DNA of 28,005 bases from positions 1 through 28,005 of the forward strand of contig JAUVZE010000002.1 in NCBI GenBank assembly GCA_030602665.1. The letters are read 5' to 3'. How positions within the stretch are numbered: position 1 is the stretch's first letter; each line of letters starts with the position of its first letter. The notes under the pieces are model-generated. The model made no database searches, was not told the origin of the DNA, and saw only the letters and a list, made by a program, of their open reading frames with translations. A program made the translations under genes and the position numbers. Of this stretch, positions 1-6,112 are shown piece after piece. Source of the stretch: Dehalococcoidia bacterium (lineage in GTDB: Bacteria > Chloroflexota > Dehalococcoidia > Dehalococcoidales > JAUVZE01).

Positions 1-69
1 CAGATGCCACTGGAGATAGTAATTTACAATAGTAAGGGAGAGGTAGCCGAGAGGTTGAGTCGGCTCTAG
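1..69 (+). CDS. C-terminal end of a probable group 3 [NiFe]-hydrogenase large subunit (partial)
   Basis: The first frame is open from the window edge to a TAG at 67-69 and encodes 22 residues beginning QMPLEIVIYNSKGEV. From memory, group 3 hydrogenase large subunits (HoxH/MvhA type) end with the nickel-binding DPCxxCxxH motif, then a short tail of the form G(Q/K)MPLxxxxxxxxGxxxxxL. This piece fits that tail. A hydrogenase maturation protease follows 51 bp later on the same strand, and that enzyme class removes exactly this kind of tail after nickel insertion. The catalytic part lies outside the window, so the call rests on the tail pattern and the neighbour only. The same bases also look a little like the 5' half of a tRNA-Ser, which I rejected. 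Confidence 0.55.
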   Translation, partial: QMPLEIVIYNSKGEVAERLSRL

Positions 70-120
70 CATTCAGTGCCCCTTGAGGTCAGAAGAACTA
101 TAGTTTTTTAAGAGGAGAAC

Positions 121-588
121 GTGAAGACGCTAATTTTGGGGCTGGGCAATCCTATTCTGAGTGATGATGGTGTTGGCATTCGGGTTGCCAGGGCGCTTGA
201 AGGTAGGCTTAACCAGCCGAATGTAAACGTGATGGAGACCAGTGTCGCCGGTCTGGACTTCCTGGAGCTGCTGGTTGGCTATGACAGAGCCATCATCATT
301 GATGCCATTCAGACTAACGAGGGGAAGGCAGGGCAGGTTTATCGACTTGAGCCTGAGGCATTTAATGCCACCCGGCATGCTAGCACACCCCACGATGTAA
401 ACTTTGCCACCGCTCTTGAGCTTGGTAAACGGCTTGGCTTGGCTTTGCCCCAACAAATTATTATCTTTGCCATTGAGGTGGAAAACGTAACTACTTACAG
501 TGAGGAGTGTACACCCAAGGTGAGAGATGCCATCCCGGTTTGTGTTGAAATGGTTATGCAGGAGCTAGACGGAGGTCAAGATCCGTAG
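121..588 (+). CDS. [NiFe]-hydrogenase maturation protease (HycI/HoxW/HybD family)
   Basis: 155 residues, the usual size for this endopeptidase family, which binds nickel in the immature hydrogenase large subunit and cuts off its C-terminal tail in the cytoplasm. The N-terminus carries the family signature GLGNPILSDDGVG (residues 7-19), with acidic residues where HybD has its nickel-ligand Glu16. A second acidic position follows in AIIIDAIQ (near residue 62), and the histidine is in TPHDVNF (near residue 90). The start is GTG at 121, preceded by AGAGGAGAA at the right distance. The protein directly follows the apparent hydrogenase tail at 1-69, so it probably serves that enzyme and is cotranscribed with it. 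The exact hydrogenase subtype cannot be told from this window. Confidence 0.9.
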   Translation: MKTLILGLGNPILSDDGVGIRVARALEGRLNQPNVNVMETSVAGLDFLELLVGYDRAIIIDAIQTNEGKAGQVYRLEPEAFNATRHASTPHDVNFATALELGKRLGLALPQQIIIFAIEVENVTTYSEECTPKVRDAIPVCVEMVMQELDGGQDP

Positions 589-640
589 TTGAAACTGAGA
601 AGGTTACCTTCGTTAGGTAAAATGCTTGTATAGGAATAGC

Positions 641-721
641 ATGAAAAAAGCTGATGTAGTCATCGTGGGAGGGAGCGCTGCTGGCATTGAAGCAGCAGTC
701 ACTGCTGACCAATCTCGCTAG
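641..721 (+). pseudogene. N-terminal stub of an FAD/NAD(P)-dependent oxidoreductase
   Basis: ATG at 641 opens a 26-codon frame reading MKKADVVIVGGSAAGIEAA, ending with TAG at 719-721. The first 20 residues are a textbook beta-alpha-beta dinucleotide-binding start (hydrophobic strand, GGSAAG in place of GxGxxG, then a helix), as in pyridine nucleotide-disulfide oxidoreductases. A protein of this class needs 300 or more residues, and no continuation in any frame was found before the next gene. I infer the 5' end of a gene whose remainder was lost by deletion. It lies 52 bp behind the hydrogenase protease gene, so it may once have been the next gene of that operon. Confidence 0.6.
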
Positions 722-789
722 ATAGATTGACAATGATATCACAGCAAAGGAATATTCTGGCAAGTTCTAACCGGGCAAGAAAGGATGAA

Positions 790-1554
790 ATGAATAAGGC
801 TACCTCTGGCAACAAAGCGGTCTCAGCTTCACCTAGCCAAAATTCTCACAAGTTATTCATCCTGCCCTTACTTCTTGTGTTATGTACCCTGATTTACTAT
901 TTTGGAGAACTAGTGGACTTCGCTGGATTGGAGGCCTTGCGTTGGAAATTCTTCTACAGTGTGCATGATATACATCGCCTCTTTTTTCTGGCTCCGATAA
1001 TTTATGCCGGCTATGTCTCCAGGGTTAGGGGGGCAGTAATTATTACACTGGTGGCCTTCATTATCTTTTTGCCTCGTGCTTTTTTTGTATCTCCCTTTCC
1101 TGACCCAATACTCAGGACAGTGCTTTTTACCATAATTGCCGGTACTATGGGTGTCCTTACCGGAATCGCACGTAATGAGTTGGAACGGCGCAGGCATCTT
1201 GAGGCTCTGGTGAGAAGCGGAAAAGATAAACTTTTGGGGATACTGGAGAGAATGGGAGACGGAGTCCTCATTACCGGCCCGGACTGCAGGATAAGGTTTA
1301 TGAATTCAAGCATGATAAGGGATTTTGGCGAGGGCATTGGCTCCCATTGCTACGAGTATCTATACGACTTTGATAGCCCGTGTGACCAAGTCTGCAAGCT
1401 ATCAGATGTTATAAACGGCGCAATTGAGAGATGGGAATATAACTTCCCGGATGGCAGAACTTATGAGGTACTCGCTTCACCCTATATTGACTCCGATGGG
1501 GTAGTTTGCCAGCTTGCCATGTTCAGAAATATCACGCAGCACAAAAAGGTCTAG
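790..1554 (+). CDS. Membrane-anchored PAS-domain sensor protein without a kinase domain
   Basis: About 254 residues. I chose ATG 790 because AAAGGA lies just upstream; the frame is also open from TTG 727/ATG 733. A short polar N-terminus is followed by about four hydrophobic segments (starting with LFILPLLLVLCTLIYYF, then the DIHRLFFLAPIIYAG, AVIITLVAFIIFL and LRTVLFTIIAGTMGVL regions). A linker with NELERRRHLEAL leads into a PAS/S-box domain (from about LLGILERMGDGVLI to the MFRNITQ end motif). The PAS contains several cysteines (HCYEY, SPCDQVC), which may suit metal, haem or redox sensing, but that is a guess. Relatives are usually histidine kinases; here the frame stops right after the PAS. 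It may be a truncated kinase or a sensor acting through a partner. A broken response regulator lies at 1945. Confidence 0.65.
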   Translation: MNKATSGNKAVSASPSQNSHKLFILPLLLVLCTLIYYFGELVDFAGLEALRWKFFYSVHDIHRLFFLAPIIYAGYVSRVRGAVIITLVAFIIFLPRAFFVSPFPDPILRTVLFTIIAGTMGVLTGIARNELERRRHLEALVRSGKDKLLGILERMGDGVLITGPDCRIRFMNSSMIRDFGEGIGSHCYEYLYDFDSPCDQVCKLSDVINGAIERWEYNFPDGRTYEVLASPYIDSDGVVCQLAMFRNITQHKKV

Positions 1555-1647
1555 CTGAAACTCATCCAACTCAACCGGTTAAAATCCTTACAAAATCTTG
1601 ATAACTTGCCCCTATATCTGCTTAACTTCCTCAGGTTTTCCGCTATA

Positions 1648-1675
1648 TTGTCTTTTCCCCATATTAATATATAAT
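1648..1675 (+). promoter_or_regulatory. Probable sigma-70 promoter for the 1722 gene
   Basis: TTGTCT (1648-1653) and a perfect TATAAT (1670-1675) are separated by 16 bp in an AT-rich stretch, about 45 bp upstream of the ATG at 1722. The -35 box matches consensus at four of six positions. No other gene starts nearby. Confidence 0.45.
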
Positions 1676-1721
1676 ACAAACATTAATACCAACGGAAAGA
1701 AAACCCGGTAGGAGCGAGGGC

Positions 1722-1964
1722 ATGGACCCGGAATGGATTTTGAGGATTGTCTTGTTTGGTATAGCTCACTGGATATTGGCTGGAGTGTTACTACAAGATT
1801 TAGCGTCTAGGCAGAGAGTAGTGGGGGGGCGCAAGTGGCCATGGGCGGTAGTAATAGTGTTTATTACTTGCTTTGGCTCGCTATTGTACTTACTGTTTCA
1901 CCCTCAAATTCTAAATCCGGATCATTCCCAACAGGGGCGCCGCCATGATAAACGTGAGAAATAA
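1722..1964 (+). CDS. Small membrane protein with PLDc_N-like domain
   Basis: 80 residues with two hydrophobic helices (ILRIVLFGIAHWILAGVLL and WAVVIVFITCFGSLLYLLF) and a charged, basic tail. The second helix ends in GSLLYLLFH, matching the pattern of PLDc_N (phospholipase D-nuclease N-terminal-like) domains, which also occur alone in small two-helix membrane proteins and have no known catalytic role by themselves. ATG 1722 follows GGTAGGAGCGAGGG, a good ribosome binding site, and a promoter is visible at 1648-1675. Function is unknown. The stop codon at 1962-1964 lies inside the apparent start region of a decayed response-regulator gene. Confidence 0.65.
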   Translation: MDPEWILRIVLFGIAHWILAGVLLQDLASRQRVVGGRKWPWAVVIVFITCFGSLLYLLFHPQILNPDHSQQGRRHDKREK

Positions 1965-2050
1965 GAGGATTATATTGTTGACGACCACCCTCTTCTTACA
2001 CAAACCCTGGACATGTGTCTGAGCAAGAGAGGACACGATGTCAGGTGCAG
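1945..2050 (+). pseudogene. Frameshifted N-terminal fragment of a response regulator
   Basis: ATG 1945 opens MINVRNKRI, and a second frame continues YIVDDHPLLTQTLDMCLSK and then RGHDVR. Joined, this is the typical start of a NarL-type receiver domain: a basic first strand, the acidic pair in VDDHP, then the first helix. The switch between frames occurs near 1968-1972 and can be explained by loss of one T. After about 2050 the translation no longer resembles a receiver, and the phospho-acceptor aspartate and output domain are absent. The gene is therefore both frameshifted and truncated. The PAS sensor at 790-1554 could have been its partner, which is an inference from proximity only. Confidence 0.6.
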
Positions 2051-2174
2051 TCCTTTGTTTACGGTGCTGAAGTGTCCCACTTCTGTAGATGACATACACG
2101 TCGTGTCTCTTTGGACTTTGAAGCATAAGAGCAGCAGATTCTTAAATCTGTGCAGTCCTCCCTCTGACGCTCCT

Positions 2175-2400
2175 GGGCAAAGGCACAGCTGGCAGTAACC
2201 AGACCGAGAATAGCTATGCCTATCGGCATGACCCACCTCGGCTTCCAACGGTCGACTAGACTACCGGCTACCGGTGCCAACAAGCCATAGACGAGGAGGT
2301 TCAGGGAAAACATTACGGCGGTGATACCTCGGCCCCAGCCGAACTTATCCAGAATAAACTCCCACTCTAAAGTCGTAGCTACCTTCCACACGCCCGCCAA
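2175..2400 (-). pseudogene. Fragment of an MFS transporter
   Basis: Read on the minus strand, the frame encodes DKFGWGRGITAVMFSLN, then LLAPVAGSLVDRWKPRW and GIAILGLVTASCAFAQE. This corresponds to transmembrane helices 2-3 and the conserved cytoplasmic loop (G-x-L-x-D-R/K-x) of a major facilitator protein, close in style to the complete MFS gene at 13616-14863. Both ends are damaged. The upstream part contains a poor match that may reflect a frameshift before FGWGRG, and downstream of AFAQE the frame runs into unrelated sequence. The other ten or so helices are missing. It converges on the response-regulator fragment at 1945-2050, so a deletion or rearrangement joined two unrelated genes here. 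Confidence 0.65.
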
Positions 2401-2440
2401 AAACTATTAAGCTTTTAACAAATCAGGTTAATAACCTATT

Positions 2441-2474
2441 TAAAAAAGCGTGAAGCCCTGAATCTGCCAGGGCT
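2441..2474 (-). terminator. Rho-independent terminator of the coiled-coil gene
   Basis: On the minus strand, a 7-bp perfect stem AGCCCTG/CAGGGCT (2468-2474 with 2454-2460) with a 7-base loop is followed shortly by six T residues (A-run at 2442-2447 on the plus strand). It lies about 30 bp after the stop codon of the coiled-coil gene, as expected for its terminator. Confidence 0.7.
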
Positions 2475-2505
2475 CTATGGTTTTGTATTTTACTATATAA
2501 CAGTG

Positions 2506-3549
2506 CTAATTGCTGGCACCGGTTTTTAGCACTACCTGAATATTGTTCTCCTGCTCAACCGCGTCCATCACTGGCGGCATTTCCTTGAGGATGCTAAGCA
2601 AAGGAAGCGGCTTAGCAATGAAAACAGTAACCCTCGTTTTATCGTCTACAGGACCGCCTACCAATAATATCTGTAGGTCTGGAATCTGACGCAGCTGTTT
2701 CAGTAACCTCTGCATTTGCACAAAGTCTACTGTCGGAGTTATGTCCAGTTCCAACGTCCCCTGATAAAGCTTATCATCGCCTGCTTTTCGAGAAGCAACA
2801 TCACCTTTTACCATAACCACTGGCTCAGCGATTTCTGCTCTTTCCTCGGTGATGGCAGCTGTGGATGCTACTGGCTCGCCTCGGTGTTCCAATTCTTGCT
2901 TAGTTTCGTGCTCAGCTGCACCAATAACCTGCTCCAACTGCTGTTTTGCTTCAGCGGTAACTCTGGCCGATTCTTCAAGTTCCTCCTGCACCTTATTTCT
3001 GGCTACACTAATAATCTTTTCTGCCTTTTGTATAGCTTCAGCAACAACCTCTGCTTCCTGCCGTATTTTCTCTTTAGCGGCCTTGATGTCGTATTCCGCC
3101 TTCTGTTTTAGCTCGGTCACAGCCTTAGTTGACCGCTCTGCCTCGGCCTTCGCCTCCTCGGTTACCTTTGCTGCCATTCTCTCCACTTCGGTCTCGGCTT
3201 CGGCTATTATCCTGCTCACCTCCCTCTCCGCTTCCTGCGTCGCTTTAACAATAATCTCGGTTGATTCCTCTTCAGCCTTGACAATAATTCTCTCCACCTC
3301 CAGCTTCGTCTTCTCCTCGGCTTCCCTCTTTGCTCTCTCCTTTGCCTCGGCAATAATCTCCTCAGATTCCTGCTTGGCTCTAGCGATAATATCAGCTGAT
3401 TCCTGTTCAGCCTCTTTTCTTAGACTCTCCTTCTTTTTCTCAAAGACCTCGGTGAGCTTTTGCTTGTATTCCTCAATAATCCTAGCTGTATCCTCAACCT
3501 CCTGCCTAACCTTGTCTCTCACCTCTTCCATCTGACTCACCTCTTCCAT
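2506..3549 (-). CDS. Long coiled-coil protein with a compact C-terminal alpha/beta domain
   Basis: About 347 residues. Residues about 5-215 are almost pure Glu/Lys/Ala/Gln helix with repeating units such as EAEQESADIIARAKQESEE and KAEEESTEIIVKATQEAE, so a long charged coiled coil or rod, reminiscent of ATP-synthase b subunits, DivIVA or gas-vesicle accessory proteins but with no membrane segment. A linker leads to a C-terminal domain (about 265-347) that I read as beta-alpha-beta-beta-alpha-beta (LYQGTLELDI, VDFVQMQRLLKQL, LQILLVGG, RVTVFIAKPL, NIQVVLK), a ferredoxin-like or ACT-like fold. I cannot name the family. ATG 3549 is preceded by AGGAGGTGA. An 18-bp tandem repeat duplicates the start region, giving a second start at 3531. 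The HTH gene upstream is 60 bp away on the same strand. Confidence 0.8.
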   Translation of the reverse strand: MEEVSQMEEVRDKVRQEVEDTARIIEEYKQKLTEVFEKKKESLRKEAEQESADIIARAKQESEEIIAEAKERAKREAEEKTKLEVERIIVKAEEESTEIIVKATQEAEREVSRIIAEAETEVERMAAKVTEEAKAEAERSTKAVTELKQKAEYDIKAAKEKIRQEAEVVAEAIQKAEKIISVARNKVQEELEESARVTAEAKQQLEQVIGAAEHETKQELEHRGEPVASTAAITEERAEIAEPVVMVKGDVASRKAGDDKLYQGTLELDITPTVDFVQMQRLLKQLRQIPDLQILLVGGPVDDKTRVTVFIAKPLPLLSILKEMPPVMDAVEQENNIQVVLKTGASN

Positions 3550-3558
3550 CTGACTCAC
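3523..3558 (-). repeat. 18-bp tandem duplication covering ribosome binding site and start codon
   Basis: CTCTTCCATCTGACTCAC occurs exactly twice in tandem (3523-3540 and 3541-3558). On the minus strand each unit contains GTGAGTCAGATG, and each ATG (3549 and 3531) is preceded by a GAGGTGAG-like site. The duplication therefore supplies two in-frame ribosome binding site plus start pairs, giving proteins that differ by six residues. Confidence 0.8.
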
Positions 3559-3610
3559 CTCCTCTCCGCTTTGATTTCGTGCTTCCCCTTATCTAAGCCG
3601 CTATTTGGTG

Positions 3611-3865
3611 TTACTCCTGTGCATTTTCCTCCTGACATTTATCAAGGAAATGGAGAACATCCTCTTGCTTAAACCTTAGGTTACGTCGAAATCCGATGGC
3701 ATATGACTTTAATAGCCCTCCTCTTTCCCATCGCCTGACGGTACTAGAATGAACACCCAGGAAACGGGCAACTTCGCTTACGGGTAATAGTCTAGCGGGT
3801 AATTTACTTTCCCGATATTCTGTTTCCATGCTTATTTTTTCACTATTGTTAGTATTCGTAATCAT
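3611..3865 (-). CDS. MerR/excisionase-type helix-turn-helix DNA-binding protein
   Basis: 84 residues. Residues about 27-80 form a typical HTH_17/Xis winged helix: LLPVSEVARFLGVHSSTVRRWERGG (helix-turn-helix with the S-x-V-x-R-W-x-x-x-G pattern), then the wing LRFKQEDVLHFLDK. Such proteins bind DNA as small regulators or as recombination directionality factors. No integrase or phage gene is in the window, so a regulator is more likely. ATG 3865 has GGGATG upstream; an internal ATG at 3829 is possible but has a weaker site. It precedes the coiled-coil gene on the same strand with no terminator between, suggesting an operon, perhaps regulating itself through the repeats at 3887-3934. Confidence 0.8.
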   Translation of the reverse strand: MITNTNNSEKISMETEYRESKLPARLLPVSEVARFLGVHSSTVRRWERGGLLKSYAIGFRRNLRFKQEDVLHFLDKCQEENAQE

Positions 3866-3886
3866 TTTTGCATCCCTATAGTTGAC

Positions 3887-3934
3887 TATCGGTGATTTCT
3901 AGTATGCAATGATTTCTTCCGATACACAATCACC
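3887..3934. promoter_or_regulatory. Interlocked inverted repeats upstream of the HTH gene
   Basis: TATCGG (3887-3892) pairs with CCGATA (3919-3924), and GGTGATT (3891-3897) pairs with AATCACC (3928-3934). GATTTCT also occurs twice directly (3894-3900, 3911-3917). The cluster begins 22 bp upstream of the HTH gene start, a reasonable place for an operator. No strong -35/-10 pair was seen on the minus strand here, so a regulatory role is only suggested. Confidence 0.3.
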
Positions 3935-4008
3935 TAAATGGCCTAATTTGAGGAAGCAATAGTAATGGGAGGACAGCACTAGGAGACGAGGTAGAGGATG
4001 AAGCGAAC

Positions 4009-4719
4009 CTAACGGACTCTTTGATACTTGCTTTCAAGTATCTCAGCAAAACTAATAATGGTCGGGCGGGCTTTATGCACCAGTGGTGAACCGTGACCAA
4101 AGCAAATAACATCAAAGTCTAAACTGGCCAACCTCTTTATCGAGCGGATTTCTTGTGATATATCAGCAGTGAATGCTTTTGAGGGTAATCTCAGTCTAAA
4201 CCTATGAGCAAGCACATCACCAGCAATGACTAACCGTTCCTGTTGTAGAAAAAGACAGATGCTACCCGGCGTGTGGCCTGGGGTGTGCAATATCTTAATG
4301 CCTCCAAGTATTGGCAGCTCATCGCCATCATTAACTAGTATATCCACCGCTACTGGAGTGGTAGCCCATAGCCTGTGCAAAGGAGTCTTACTCAGCCACC
4401 GTGGTCCTGGCTGTGGTAACCGTCCATCAATGTACGGAGCATCAGCCGGGTGGGCAACAACCTTGGCTCGGGTAACCTTCTTCAGCATAGCTAGGCTGCC
4501 AACGTGGTCAGCATGATGATGTGTGATGATAATATTGGCTATATCAGAAGGAGAGTAGCCCAGCCGCCCTGCTTCTTTCAGTATTTGTGTAGACCTACCC
4601 TTGAAGCCGGTATCAACCAGAGTCAGGTTACTACCCACCAGCAGAAACACATTGGCACCCCAGATTCCAGTACCCCATATGCCACTAAGCTGATATACTC
4701 TGGGGGTTATCTCATCCAT
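4009..4719 (-). CDS. Metallo-beta-lactamase-fold hydrolase
   Basis: 236 residues from ATG 4719, chosen because AGGGGT precedes it; the frame is open 17 codons further but without a binding site. All metal-ligand motifs of the glyoxalase II-like MBL family are present: THHHADH (residues 66-72), the second histidine in HTPGHTPGS, the bridging aspartate in IAGDVL, and the last histidine in CFGHGSP. Aspartate of the first strand is in LVDTGFKG. The enzyme should be a cytoplasmic di-metal hydrolase, most like hydroxyacylglutathione hydrolase or lactonase relatives. The substrate cannot be told. It stands alone on the minus strand, flanked by a 140-bp gap and a pseudogene scar. Confidence 0.88.
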   Translation of the reverse strand: MDEITPRVYQLSGIWGTGIWGANVFLLVGSNLTLVDTGFKGRSTQILKEAGRLGYSPSDIANIIITHHHADHVGSLAMLKKVTRAKVVAHPADAPYIDGRLPQPGPRWLSKTPLHRLWATTPVAVDILVNDGDELPILGGIKILHTPGHTPGSICLFLQQERLVIAGDVLAHRFRLRLPSKAFTADISQEIRSIKRLASLDFDVICFGHGSPLVHKARPTIISFAEILESKYQRVR

Positions 4720-4879
4720 AGTTACCCCTGTTAATGTCCTAATGAATATGAATATGTGCATTGTCAGCACATTGGCACAACTCAGTAATGGACACTTTAA
4801 GTAGTTGAGCGGTCTTTGTCAAGAACCTCAGGGGACTTTTTCAACAATTAACTCTAGGAAGGCTAGGGGCAACGGTGCG

Positions 4880-4990
4880 CAGATAACTTATAAGACGAAA
4901 GTCATCGGCATAGAATCGCCAGGCTTAACTTCCTCTCCAGCAATAGCTAGGTATGTTAGCCACTTGCGAGATGAGATATTAGAGAGTTAA
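4880..4990 (+). pseudogene. C-terminal remnant of an LhgO/GlpA-like FAD-dependent oxidoreductase
   Basis: The frame reads TYKTKVIGIESPGLTSSPAIARYV and ends at TAA 4988-4990. I-G-I-E-S-P-G-L-T-(A/S)-S-x-A-I-A-x-Y-V is, from memory, the highly conserved FAD-contacting end of L-2-hydroxyglutarate oxidase (LhgO) and related glycerol-3-phosphate dehydrogenase-like oxidoreductases. Such proteins have about 370-480 residues. Here only about 35 residues match; upstream sequence in the same frame (from 4805) has no family resemblance, and no FAD-binding N-terminus is present. The fragment is separated by a few bases from the convergent nitroreductase gene. Confidence 0.6.
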
Positions 4991-4998
4991 AAGGTTGC

Positions 4999-5706
4999 CT
5001 AAGCCTTCCTGCCCACCGGAATCACATAGAGAGGGGTTTCATTCCTAGGCATGTCCAGAATGTCCTTCACCTGGTCATCGTAAAAGGCGCCAATTGTTAC
5101 CATACCTAGGTCGAGAGCAGCTGCCTGCAGATAGATATTCTGGGCAGCGTGGCCCGCTTCCATGTGGGTGTACATCATACCCCTATCACCGTACTTCTTG
5201 GTTGTCCTCTCATAAACGGCGGCGATAACAATATCTATGGCGCCTTCCTTGACCCAGCTTTGGCCCAGGGCAGCCTTGGCCAGCTCTCCCCGCACATCAT
5301 CATCCCTGACCTTGACCAGTTCGTGCCTCTCAGGCTTGTATTTATAGACACCAGCAGCCAGATTCTCAACATTACCCACTACCAGATAGACCTCAAGTGG
5401 ATAGAGTGCCCCGGCAGAGGGTGCAGTGCGTCCTCCCCATTTCGCAGTTATCCCCTGTGCCGCCCACAGGAGTTGGGAGACATCCTCAAGTGTCAAGGGT
5501 AGGTTGGCATATTCCCTAATTGACCTTCTTTTGAGCAGAGCCTCTTCTAAGGAGATTTCACTCTTTAGCCTTGGCTCGGGCAACTGTACAGTTGTGACCG
5601 GCGCTGGCGTCGGTGTCGGGATTAGAGTTGGCGCTGGACAAGAACAAGCACAATCCAAGGCCAATAAGACAGTTATCACCAAGATGCCTAAACGATTCAC
5701 CTTCAT
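4999..5706 (-). CDS. Exported SagB-type nitroreductase-family protein
   Basis: 235 residues. The N-terminus MKVNRLGILVITVLLAL is a signal peptide running into a cysteine-rich end (DCACSC), possibly a lipid-anchored cysteine though the lipobox is imperfect, then a Pro/Thr linker (TPTPTPAPVT). The mature part is a nitroreductase fold of the SagB/ThcOx class: LEEALLKRRSIREY with the FMN-phosphate-binding arginines, SQLLWAAQG, TAPSAGALYPLEVYL and MEAGHAAQNIYLQA. Cytoplasmic SagB proteins oxidise peptide azolines using FMN; small free-standing exported versions exist with unknown substrate. No azole-forming partner (cyclodehydratase or precursor peptide) is in the window, so a peptide-modification role is not supported here. 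An extracytoplasmic flavin redox role is the cautious reading. Confidence 0.8.
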   Translation of the reverse strand: MKVNRLGILVITVLLALDCACSCPAPTLIPTPTPAPVTTVQLPEPRLKSEISLEEALLKRRSIREYANLPLTLEDVSQLLWAAQGITAKWGGRTAPSAGALYPLEVYLVVGNVENLAAGVYKYKPERHELVKVRDDDVRGELAKAALGQSWVKEGAIDIVIAAVYERTTKKYGDRGMMYTHMEAGHAAQNIYLQAAALDLGMVTIGAFYDDQVKDILDMPRNETPLYVIPVGRKA

Positions 5707-6019
5707 TTTGACTTACCAACAACTGAGAATCAGGAGTTGTACATCTAAATTATAGCTGATTATAACAGGAAATGCCGAGGTATTGGAATCAAGCGAATGC
5801 CGCTGCTCAGGGATGAAGCGGCATAAGCAGAAACTCTAAGGCCGTTTTATCAGCTTTTTCTCTGCTGACCAAAACCGCTGCCTACGCTGCTGAGTAGAAC
5901 ACCGCTCATCGCTCTATTGCCCTAGGCCTGGGGCAGCTGGAGCCATCCGAATTGGTTGACGGACATTCTCAGATGAGATAAGGTTGAACTTGTGATTTTG
6001 AGTAAGGAGGTAGTGATAG

Positions 6020-6112
6020 TTGGCTTCAGAGGAGAGAACCCAGGAATTGATACACGGACTTTATAATGCGGTGTTAGCTATGAATGAGGAGGCTGTCTGC
6101 TCGCAAGGTTAG
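6020..6112 (+). pseudogene. N-terminal stub of a corrinoid (B12-binding) protein
   Basis: AAGGAGG at 6004-6010 is followed by TTG at 6020 and a 30-codon frame reading MASEERTQELIHGLYNAV, then LAMNEEAVCSQG, ended by TAG at 6110-6112. The first 27 residues resemble the helical cap start of methyltransferase corrinoid proteins (MtaC/MtbC/MttC type, B12-binding_2). The rest of the cap and the B12 domain with its DxHxxG motif are absent. The frame breaks where a second gene fragment begins (about 6099), so a deletion seems to have fused two genes while leaving the ribosome binding site intact. Confidence 0.5.

Noticed and set aside
38..75. Stretch resembling the 5' half of a tRNA-Ser (acceptor and D-arm pattern).
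   Set aside because: No anticodon arm, T-arm or matching 3' acceptor strand follows, and the same bases read as an in-frame hydrogenase tail.
2130..2160. Hairpin GCAGATT-CTTA-AATCTG looking like an anticodon arm.
   Set aside because: The loop is too short for a tRNA and no other tRNA arms are near; it lies in a decayed region.
2849..3535. Long Ser/Ala-rich plus-strand open frame of 228 codons.
   Set aside because: It is the antisense of the Glu/Lys/Ala-rich coiled-coil gene; such composition leaves the opposite strand free of stops.
3611..3865. Xis-type HTH protein as evidence of a prophage or integrative element.
   Set aside because: No integrase, attachment-site repeats or phage genes were seen; such HTH domains are common in ordinary regulators.
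4999..5706. SagB-like protein as part of a thiazole/oxazole peptide-modification cluster.
   Set aside because: No cyclodehydratase, YcaO or precursor peptide gene in the window, and this copy has a signal peptide.
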